From Rhizophagus sp. LPA8_4_AMF (lineage: Eukaryota; Glomeromycota; Glomeromycetes; Glomerales; Glomeraceae), in the NCBI GenBank assembly GCA_021464525.1, contig JADRCO010000499.1, forward strand, positions 1 through 32,340: DNA of 32,340 nt. The letters are read 5' to 3'. Made by a program: the position numbers and the translations under genes. Under the pieces are notes generated by a model. It was not told where the DNA came from. It saw nothing but the letters and a program-made list of their open reading frames with translations, and made no database searches. Positions 9,156 through 16,972 of the stretch are shown here, piece after piece. Position 1 is the stretch's first letter, and each line of letters starts with the position of its first letter.

Positions 9156-11454
9156 CTATTCTTGAGTTTCTGTGTTAATTTCGTTACTAAATTTAATATG
9201 CTTTCCTATTTAATGTGAATAATAAAAAATAATTACTACTTCATATAATAATAAATACAGTACACAACATACAAATTAAAAGCTTACTAGTATTAGCGTG
9301 AGTTTCATCGATATTACGTTTCCCCAAAAGATTTATTTTCGAAATAGCTTTGCTCTGCGGTTTGCTAGTATTACATATATGCTGAGTGCTGGAATTTTGA
9401 ATAATAAATCTAAATTAGTTGATAATATCAATAAAAATTACTTGTACATTTTGATCGTACCTTTGAATATCATCAATATCAAACTCTAATTCTTTTGTTA
9501 CATATTCTAAAAAAATATATAAGTTAATATTATTAGCTAAAATTACCTTCGTTATTATTATTATTTGATTCTTCAATTCATATTAGAATACTACTTAATA
9601 AAAGCACATTATAATTACCTTTCTTTAATGCTGGATTGGTTGTTAAGAATTCGGAAATAAAAGAACTTAATGATTTACTTGTATATACTGCTCCTGAATG
9701 AGTTGTTCCATTAAATTCTGGTCCAATTGACTTAGATTTTATTAATTCTAATCGTATTTCTTCAGCTTGATTAAATTGATTAATATCTTTATCCGTATTT
9801 GACCAAGAGTTAAGACATTCACAAATTTTTTTCGCCGATGGTCTCTTTTTGGGATCAGAATTCCAACATTTTTTAATTAAATTGGCAAAATCTTCTGGAG
9901 TATCATCTGTAATTTCAGGTCTTTTTCCGTCGATAATTTGATAAACTAGATCATGATCATGTTTGACATTAGCAAAAGGCCTGCAACCAGTTGTCAGTTC
10001 CCACATAATCATACCCATACTATAAATATCTGACGCTTTTGAAAATGCAACTCCTTTAAATATTTCTGGAGAAACATACGATATTACTCCATATATTTCA
10101 CTGCTTGATGAAGTATTATTTGCGGGTTGTGATAATCCTAAGTCTCCAATTAAATATTGTTCAATATTACACAATTCATTTTCAATTATTTCGATCAATA
10201 TATTTCCACTATGAAAATCTCGATGTATGAAATCTTTTTCATGAATAGTTTGAAGGCTGAAATAAAAATAATAATTAATTAATTAATTTATTTATATCAT
10301 AAAAATTAATTATAAAAATTATATTACCCATCAGAAATTCTCCATAAAATATATAATTTTTTCTTCCACGTTATTTTTGTAAAATTTTCTCGTAAATAAT
10401 TATGTAAATTTCCTCCATTTGCGTACTTCATTATAAACATAAATTCTTTTGTTATAGGGTTTTTTGTTATACCATGACATTTAACGATATATTCAAATTT
10501 ATTATCGTAACATTGATAAAGTGATGTTATCTAAATTAATAATAACAAATCAATAAAAATCATACATACATTGTTTCAAAAAAAAAATTTTTATAATTAA
10601 AAAATTACCTCATTTAAAAAATATTTACTGGGATCTTGAGAATTTAAGATTTCTTTTACAGCGACAATATTTCCATTGATTGATGCTTTGTAAATTTTGC
10701 CATATCCCCCTTCTGCTATTTTCGTTAAATCTTCAATTTGTGAATATGAAATCCATTCTATTTTTGGTTTTGAAGAGAAGAAATCAAATTTTTTAATTAA
10801 ACTATATATATCTAATGGATTCGAATTTTTGTTAATATTAAAATTATCAACGAATTGATAATCACTAATAATGTTAACTCTTGTAAAATAAAGAAATTCA
10901 TCTATATTACAATTTCCAGTAATATCAATGGCAATAACTCTTTTACATTTTTTACATTGAGATTGGTCAATATAACCAAAAATAACATTTGTCGTTAAAC
11001 AATATCTACATCCAGTATAAATTATAAAGCAATTTGAACACCATTTTTGACAATTTGATTTAAATTCTAGTCTTAAATCACAAATTATACATCGATCATA
11101 AGTATCCCACCATGATAAATAAAGAATTGGAACAGTAGAAGTTGATTCTATGAGTTCAAAAGAAAAAAAATAACAATTTGAACATAATTTATACTCCACA
11201 ACATCATCTTGTATATTTCGTTTGTAGATTAATTTTCCACATAATCTACAATGATTTTCTTCATAAAAATGATCTATATTACAAAAATCACTTTGATAAT
11301 TTGTAACTATCTGTTTGAAGTATAAAATCTCACAACAATTTTCACACCATTCTTGGATGCAAAAGCTCAAATTTCTTGGTTCATGTTTTTTACAATTAGT
11401 ATTTGTCGTGCCTACACATACATCTAAATTATCTAGTGCACAACCAATATGCAA
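9156..11454 (-). CDS. TKL-type protein kinase: fourth zinc-ribbon unit plus kinase domain
   Basis: Seven exons fit in phase: ..10609, 10530-10328, 10256-9619, 9570-9547, 9506-9461, 9388-9288, 9205-9156. The first part is cysteine-rich with paired CxxC motifs (CENC, CRLC, CSNC, CIIC, CRYC, CKKC), as expected for zinc ribbons. A linker (NSNPLDIYSLIKKF) leads to a complete kinase domain: glycine loop EGGYGKIYKA, VAVKEI lysine, FLNE helix-C glutamate, catalytic loop HRDFHSGN, GDLG in place of DFG, SPE in place of APE, and SDIYSMGMIMWEL. All residues needed for phosphotransfer are present, so it would be an active Ser/Thr or dual-specificity kinase. The C-terminal tail KSKSIGPEFNGTTHSGAVYT and later KRNID follow. 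The upstream edge given here is the first ATG after the in-frame TAG at 11479-11481; the frame is otherwise continuous with the repeated zinc-ribbon units upstream. If the intron at 9287-9206 is not spliced, the gene ends at 9241. Confidence 0.8.
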
Positions 11455-11478
11455 ACTATTAGTTGCACATATAATACA

Positions 11479-13521
11479 CTAATATAAGCAATCCTTACAA
11501 TATTTCTGTTTGAATAAGGGTGTTTCAGAGTATACTTTATTGCAACAATAACAATTATGTTCATTATTATTAAAAGGGATAAACATAATTGGCATAGATA
11601 TGTTTAAATAATCTCCATTACTTTCAAAATTTGCAATTGTTTGAGAATATATCTTCAAATCAAAATACCTAAGCTTCTTTATATAATCATATATTTCTAA
11701 TGGATTAGAATGTTTATCAACATTATTTACATAATTAGCAATTTGATTATAATTATGTGTGTTGAATTTTAAAACGTATTTCCCAATATTTGTCAAATTA
11801 TTCATACTATTAATATTAATTAATAGTATTCTTTTGCATTTCATACATTGAGATTGTTTCGTAATTCCAAAAATAATATTTGTTGTCAAACAATATCTAC
11901 ATCCAGTGTAAATTGCAAAGCAATTTGGACACCATTTTTGACAGTCAGAGTTCAATTCTAGGTACTGATCACAAATTATACATTGATCGTAAGCGTCCCA
12001 CCATGATAAACGAAGAATTGGAATAGTAAAATTTGATTCTGTAAATTCAAAAGAAAATAAATAACAATTTGAACATAACTTAAACCCCACAACATCATCT
12101 TGTATATTTCGTTTGTAGATTAATTTACCACATAATCTACAATAGTTTTTTTCATAAAAATGATCTATATTACAAAAATCACTTTGATAATTTGTAACTA
12201 CTTGTTTGAAGTATAAAATCTCACAACAATTTTCACACAGTTCTTGGAAGCAAAAATTCAAATTTCTTTGTTTATGTTCATTACAATTAAAATTTGTTAT
12301 GCCTAAACATACATCCAAATTATCAATTACACATCCAATAGTTAAACTACTAGTTGCATATTTAATACACCAATATAAGCAATCCTTACAATATTTCTGT
12401 TTAAATAAGAGTGTTTCAGAATATACTTTGTTGCAACAATAACAATTATGTTCATTATTACTAAAAGGGACAAACATAATTGGCATGGTTATGTTTAAAC
12501 AGTCTCCATTATTTTCTAAATTTGCAATTGTTTGAGAATATATCTTGAAATCAAAATATCTAAGCTTCTTTATATAATTATATATTTCTAATGGATTAGA
12601 ATTTTTTTCAATATTATTCACATAATTAGTAATTTGATTATAGTTATGAGTATTGAGATTTAGAAAGTGCTCCCCAATATTTGTCATATTATTCATATTA
12701 ATAGTAATTAATAGTATTCTTTTGCATTTCATACATTGAGATTGTTTTGTAATTCCAAAAATAATATTTGTTGTTAAACAATATCTACATCCAGTATAAA
12801 TTATATAGCATTCTGAACACCACTTTTGACAATCAGATTTGGATTCTAGGAGCCGATCACAAATTATACATCGATCATAAGCATCCCACCATGATAAATG
12901 AAGAATTGGAATAGTAAAATTCGATTCTGTAAATTCAAAAGTAATTAAATAACAATTTGGGCATAATTGGAATTTGACAATACTTCCACATAACCTACAG
13001 TTTTCTTCATGTAAATCTTCATACAAATAGTAATATTTCTGATTTGTAACTATTTGTTGGAAGTATGAAATATCAGAGCAATTTTCACACCATCCTTGAA
13101 TATGAAATCCCAAATTTCTTGGTTCATGCTTATTACAACAATTATTAATTGTGGTTTTACATGCATCCAAGTTACAAATTGGATATCTAAGATCCATACT
13201 ACTGGTTGCATACTTAATATACCAAGATAAGCAATTCTTGCAATACTTTTGTTTGAATAAGAGAGTTTTAGAATATTTTTTTTTACAACAATAACAATGA
13301 CGTTCATTATTATTAAAGGGGATAAACATAATTGGTATAGTTACTATGTTTTCATTCTTTCCTAAATTTGCAATTTGAGAATTTATCTTTAAATGAAAAT
13401 AATTAAGCTTCTTTATAAAACTATATATTTCTAATGGATTAGAATTTTTGCCAATATTATTCACATAATTAGCAATTTGATTAAAGCTATGAGTGTTGAA
13501 TTTAAAAAAAGTATTCTCCAA
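11479..13521 (-). CDS. Tandem cysteine-rich (zinc-ribbon) units, upstream part of the kinase gene
   Basis: A 680-codon open frame made of two full and one partial copy of the N-terminal module of the kinase downstream. Each copy has, in order, NSNPLEIY-IKKL, PIMFIPFNNNE, a CYCC..KQKYCKDCL ribbon, CENC, CRLCG..LCxNCY, PILxLSWWDAYDxCIICD, CQKWCxxC, GCRYCLTTNIIFGITKQSQC and KCKR. The paired cysteines are in CxxC spacing and probably bind zinc. The frame ends at TAG (11479-11481) exactly where the other copies have the Trp codon of KDCLYW, after which the same module continues in the same frame. It is therefore best read as part of one gene with the kinase and not as a separate protein. Its upstream limit is set by a frameshift, so the first Met given here is not a credible start. 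Confidence 0.7.
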   Translation of the reverse strand: MENTFFKFNTHSFNQIANYVNNIGKNSNPLEIYSFIKKLNYFHLKINSQIANLGKNENIVTIPIMFIPFNNNERHCYCCKKKYSKTLLFKQKYCKNCLSWYIKYATSSMDLRYPICNLDACKTTINNCCNKHEPRNLGFHIQGWCENCSDISYFQQIVTNQKYYYLYEDLHEENCRLCGSIVKFQLCPNCYLITFEFTESNFTIPILHLSWWDAYDRCIICDRLLESKSDCQKWCSECYIIYTGCRYCLTTNIIFGITKQSQCMKCKRILLITINMNNMTNIGEHFLNLNTHNYNQITNYVNNIEKNSNPLEIYNYIKKLRYFDFKIYSQTIANLENNGDCLNITMPIMFVPFSNNEHNCYCCNKVYSETLLFKQKYCKDCLYWCIKYATSSLTIGCVIDNLDVCLGITNFNCNEHKQRNLNFCFQELCENCCEILYFKQVVTNYQSDFCNIDHFYEKNYCRLCGKLIYKRNIQDDVVGFKLCSNCYLFSFEFTESNFTIPILRLSWWDAYDQCIICDQYLELNSDCQKWCPNCFAIYTGCRYCLTTNIIFGITKQSQCMKCKRILLININSMNNLTNIGKYVLKFNTHNYNQIANYVNNVDKHSNPLEIYDYIKKLRYFDLKIYSQTIANFESNGDYLNISMPIMFIPFNNNEHNCYCCNKVYSETPLFKQKYCKDCLY

Positions 13522-14182
13522 TATTTGTCATGATGTTAGCGGACATATTAACATTAATCAATGATCTTCTTTTACATTTCATACATTGAGATTGTTCTGT
13601 AATTCCAAAAATAATATTTGTTGTTAAACAATATCTACATCCAATATAAACTGTCAAGCAATTTGTACACCATTTTTGACAATTTGAGTTTAATTTTAGT
13701 TTTGAATCACAAAGTATACATCGTTTATGAGTATCCCACCAAGGTAAATAAAGAATTGGAATAGTAGAAGTTGATTCTAACCATGCAAAAGAAATTAGAT
13801 AACATTCTGAACATATAATACCATAATGCATGTGACCACATAATTCACAGGTTTCATATGACTTATCATAAAAGAATGATTGATTTGATACTATTTGCTT
13901 GAAGTATAGGCTCTCAGGCCATTTTTCAAATTGTTCTTCGATGCTTAGATACTTTCTATAATGAATATCCAAGTATATATCGAAATTGTTTATATTCTTA
14001 ATATATACAAATAAGCAATATTTGCAGAATTTTTGTAATAAAAGTGTTTCCGAGTATGTACGTCCACAATCGCAACTAATATTATCTATATCAAAGGGGA
14101 CGAACGAAATTTGAGTAGGACTAGATTTTAATCTTGGTGTCAGTTCAAAAGAATTTTTGATACTTGAGAGGACAAGTTCCAT
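13502..14182 (-). CDS. N-terminal part of the kinase gene, first zinc-ribbon unit
   Basis: The ATG at 14182-14180 opens MELVLSSIKNSFELTPRLKS, followed by the first and most diverged cysteine-rich unit: CDCGRTYSETLLLQKFCKYC, CELCG, CSECY, STIPILYLPWWDTHKRCILC, CQKWCTNC, GCRYCLTTNIIFGITEQSQC. This Met is preferred over one 19 codons upstream, whose translation is a Phe run encoded by a poly-T tract. The frame stops (TAA) in MTNIGEYFF, at a run of seven T in the coding strand. Compared with the other units, one T fewer would continue into KFNTHSFNQIANYVNN, so this is a one-base frameshift and not a natural end. The segment lacks a kinase domain and is interpreted as exon 1 of the 9156-14182 gene. 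Confidence 0.65.
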   Translation of the reverse strand: MELVLSSIKNSFELTPRLKSSPTQISFVPFDIDNISCDCGRTYSETLLLQKFCKYCLFVYIKNINNFDIYLDIHYRKYLSIEEQFEKWPESLYFKQIVSNQSFFYDKSYETCELCGHMHYGIICSECYLISFAWLESTSTIPILYLPWWDTHKRCILCDSKLKLNSNCQKWCTNCLTVYIGCRYCLTTNIIFGITEQSQCMKCKRRSLINVNMSANIMTNIGEYFF

Positions 14183-14532
14183 GATGTATATTAGAAAGTT
14201 AGTCTTGAAAAAAAAAAAAAAATTTTTAAAACACGACAATATTTATATATTCATTTGGGACCATTATTTCCTCTTTAGTTTTCAATCTATTAGTTATATT
14301 CTGATAGAAGTTTCCAATTGCGGAATTAATGAAATTTTCTATTATTCAAATGAACTAATGAAGAATTCAATGGTGCAGATCCATGAACAGTTACTACGCC
14401 AATTCAATATAAATTCGAAAAATTCTGAATTGTCACTAATCACGTATTAGGTGATGCGATAATTACGAATTTATCACTATGTAATTAATGTTTTAATTCA
14501 CAATATATTAAAAATAGATAATGCATAGAGTT
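14183..14532. promoter_or_regulatory. Upstream region of the kinase gene
   Basis: AT-rich DNA directly upstream of the ATG at 14182, with a poly-A run (14207-14221 on the + strand) in the presumed 5' leader. No clear TATA element or other motif is identified. A 97-codon + strand frame here is judged a chance frame. Confidence 0.25.
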
Positions 14533-14540
14533 ACCAATTT

Positions 14541-14718
14541 TATACATGCTGCCCAAATTATTTTGAGATACATAATTTGGGATGCCATAATTCATTCAGT
14601 TTATATGTAATTTATTATGTAAAGTGCCAAATAATTTGGGATGCCGTAATTGAATTTGGGATTCTACTTATAATTATGGCAGCCCAAAATAATTTGGGCA
14701 GCAATCGCAGCATGTATA
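14541..14718. mobile_element. MITE, 178 bp, with 8-bp target-site duplication
   Basis: Perfect 12-bp terminal inverted repeats, TATACATGCTGC at 14541-14552 and GCAGCATGTATA at 14707-14718. The inverted match continues inward as CCCAAATTATTTTG after a 7-bp gap on the right side. Identical 8-bp direct repeats ACCAATTT flank it at 14533-14540 and 14719-14726. Internal ATAATTTGGGATGCC-type words repeat in both arms. No coding sequence is present. An 8-bp duplication fits hAT-class transposition, although the TATA-starting end is not the usual hAT terminus. Confidence 0.75.
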
Positions 14719-14726
14719 ACCAATTT

Positions 14727-15315
14727 CATTTATGTCATATTGAAAATAAATAACTTTATAAAGGATATTAATAAAGGGTCTGATTTTACATATTCTTCAC
14801 ACCTCGTAAGTCAACTCATGTACTAGTTCCATCTCTTGTCAGTGGAAGCGGTATCTAAAAAAAAAAGAAAAAAATTTAATCACAAAACATAAGTTCCACA
14901 ATTCAAATTTTCAACCACTTTAGATTCTAATTATATCTCAGCAGAATTAGAACTTGATATAGATACTGAAAGATATATAAAATAAAAAAAAATTGCTTTT
15001 AACAAATGAATTGAATTTATTAGTTTTTTTTATTTAGTTCATCATCATACTCTAAGACAAACAACAAAACAGTGTTAAAAATTAATTTGATAAATAAATT
15101 GAGGTAGGTATATATATAATTATTTTATTTTATTTTACGTAAGAAAAGTAGCCAATATGACAGATTACGTAGAGAAATATAAGAAAAGGTATAACATCTA
15201 ATCTGATACACTGCTGAAATAATCTATTAATATTGAACGCCCAGTCCGCGCCAGTGACCCGCCTTTCATAAAAAGAGAACTACCCTAAGAGAAACTAAGT
15301 CGCCAAGATAGAAAT
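14727..15315. other. Intergenic DNA, possible promoter at the right end
   Basis: No gene is seen. The stretch 15235-15315 is clearly richer in G+C than its surroundings (CCCAGTCCGCGCCAGTGACC) and carries a CATAAAAAG box at about 15268. It precedes the weak small-gene candidate at 15316. Confidence 0.25.
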
Positions 15316-15560
15316 ATGAAAGCTGTAGAATTTTCTGAACAAATGAAATTAGCGAGGTAGGTAATTAATTTTTATTTTTACTGCACTAGTAATATAAGAA
15401 AGGTGGTAATTAATTAAATTGATCACTGGAAATTTCCGAAAAAAGTAATATAAAAAAAAGCACGTCATTGGCTTAAAATTTTTGCAGGAGTATGAACGAA
15501 AATTTCCTTTTATCATTCACGTCTAACTTTTTTAAACCGAAGTTAGCCATTTTAAGCTAG
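15316..15560 (+). CDS. Candidate two-exon microprotein, 37 aa
   Basis: Exon 1 (15316-15356) encodes MKAVEFSEQMKLA and ends in AG|GTAGGTAATTAA. A 131-bp intron ends in TTTTTGCAG at 15487. Exon 2 (15488-15560) continues in phase with SMNENFLLSFTSNFFKPKLA and stops at TAG. The donor and acceptor are both good for this organism, and a relatively GC-rich stretch precedes the ATG. The product is tiny and unrecognised. It could equally be the first exons of a longer gene with different splicing, or a chance arrangement. Confidence 0.2.
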
Positions 15561-15776
15561 AACTTTTTTTTATAATGGACTTAATCGTGGAAAGACAATC
15601 AGGATTAAAACTAGCTATTGTGTTTTTGGAACGTGTAGTTTATTTGTTTTAATTGATTAATTATAACGCGTTTTAATAACGGAAAAACGTCTCCTAATAA
15701 CCATGGAAAATATATTGTTCATCTCCTATTTAAATAAAAAAAAATTAAATAATTTTATGGTAAAATAGAGCGAAAG

Positions 15777-16112
15777 AAATAAGTAATGGTTATTTCACGA
15801 GGATTTTAACGGCGCAGCAGTGAAATCATGATATTCCACAGTGACTTCATGAAATAACTTATTTTTATCCCATGTTTACTAATTGGTCGCCAGTGATTTT
15901 TTTGATGATATATTCATGCCTGTAATTTTTCTGATGATATTTTTCATGCTCACGTGTTTTTATAGTTTACATATATTTTTCCCACCTTTTCCCATCACTG
16001 GCGTGAGATAAAAGAGTTATTTCACGGGAAGCCATGAATATCAATGATTTTCGTGGTGCGCCGTGAAAATCATTGATATTTATGCGATACGTGAAATAAC
16101 TATTACTTATTT
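15777..16112. mobile_element. Palindromic MITE-like element, 336 bp
   Basis: Terminal inverted repeats of 23 bp with one mismatch lie at 15777-15799 and 16090-16112; their outer part is AAATAAGTAAT and inner part GTTATTTCACG. Each end is itself a hairpin. The left one pairs GTTATTTCA (15789-15797) with TGAAATAAC (about 15848-15856). The right one pairs AGTTATTTCACG (16015) with CGTGAAATAACT (16090-16101) and has a 16-bp inner stem ATATCAATGATTTTC/GAAAATCATTGATAT. CGCCAGTGAT (about 15888) also pairs with ATCACTGGCG (about 15994) across the middle. No coding sequence and no convincing target duplication is seen. Confidence 0.65.
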
Positions 16113-16746
16113 ATCATTTTTTAACATAGTTTTATTTATATTTTTATTGAATAATGCTATAGACAATATAGAAAATTGTAAACTTTACATAGGAGTATAT
16201 TTGCAAAAATAAAAAATATTAATAAATTTTAGGTTTTTACTTGTAAAATTTTTCATATAAAAAATCCTAACGTGCTATGCAAAAAGGACGTATATAACTA
16301 CTAGTTTACAAAATTAATGCGCAAATTATTTCCGTACTTAAATAAATAAAAAATAAATAAATAACAAATAACATTTAAAGATGAAAGCATGCATTTGACA
16401 CGAATAACCTGAAAAAGCTCCGCAGTACAATAACCTTTTAGCATCAGGCACAGCAACACGTGCTCGAGTATTTTATGTCAAGATTTTTAGTTCATTATTT
16501 TTTATATAAATATTACATTTTAGTAAGTATCAAAGAAATAATCTCTTTATTTGTTACGTTTATTCATGATTTTACTGTTTTGTTATAAAATACTATGTAA
16601 TTGTGCAATATTTTATTCATTGATTTAGTCGATCGTGTTATTAAATAATATAATATGCTCACTTATGATTATTGTACAATCATTTTTTTATTTGTACGAT
16701 ATAATGTAAATATCCAAATTATCACCTTCAATTCCTTCATATAAAA
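16113..16746. other. Intergenic and duplicated upstream flank of the small basic gene
   Basis: No gene is seen. The part from about 16540 to 16640 (CTTTATTTGTTACGTTTATT, then CATGATTTTACT and ATGTAATTGTGCAATATTT) resembles the sequence at about 21975-22060 upstream of the related gene at 22245. The duplication that made the pair therefore included 5' flanking DNA. Confidence 0.4.
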
Positions 16747-16972
16747 ATGTCAATAATAAATAATTACAGAAACTTATTAATTTCTTCCAATTTCAACCGT
16801 AATATTATTCGTCAAAGAATCATAAATAGAAGAATTCAACGTATTAAGACGCAGAATTACTAATAGAACACATAGAAGACGTATACCAATCAATAATGCT
16901 TTAAGTCTAATTGTGCACTTATTGCAAATCATGAATGATCCGTTTGCAAATCAATTATTTTGGGTTCATTAG
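16747..16972 (+). pseudogene. Frameshifted copy of a small Arg-rich protein gene
   Basis: The ATG at 16747 reads MSIINNYRNLLISSNFNRNI and on through IIRQRIINRRIQRIKTQ, then stops. In the +1 frame the similarity resumes with RITNRTHRRRIPINNALSLI and ends at TAG (16970-16972). It matches the intact gene at 22245 in order: an N-terminal polar part, then IINRR..RIQR, then (I)NRT.RRR. The 226-nt length is one base over a multiple of three, which fits a single inserted base near 16855. The carboxy end is longer and different from the intact copy. Function is unknown; the charge suggests nucleic-acid binding, which is inference only. Confidence 0.5.

Larger units (their letters stand above)
10870..14182 (-). 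repeat. Four tandem copies of a zinc-ribbon-encoding unit
   Basis: The DNA encoding CRYCLTTN (AAACAATATCTACATCCA on the + strand) occurs at 13626, 12776, 11888 and 10997, giving periods of 850, 888 and 891 bp. Unit limits are roughly 14182-13500, 13499-12660, 12659-11765 and 11764-10870. The two units nearest the kinase (third and fourth) are the most alike, and the outermost is the most diverged. Each unit ends with the NSNPLEIY..IKKL linker that in the last unit leads into the kinase domain. The duplicated segment is therefore the N-terminal module plus linker, without the kinase. Confidence 0.9.

Noticed and set aside
11479..11498. A 20-nt intron (GTAAGG..TATTAG) that would remove the in-frame TAG
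   Set aside because: Too short for spliceosomal splicing and removes conserved zinc-ribbon residues; a point mutation or error is simpler.
12206..12442. 78-codon + strand frame opposite the zinc-ribbon units
   Set aside because: Shadow of the cysteine-rich coding strand; no splice or start context.
14157..14450. 97-codon + strand frame overlapping the kinase start
   Set aside because: Includes a Lys run from a poly-A tract and has no recognisable content; overlaps the kinase 5' end on the other strand.
16381..16450. Possible box C/D snoRNA (AGATGAA..CTGA)
   Set aside because: Only loose C and D box matches, no terminal stem and no guide that could be checked; chance is likely.
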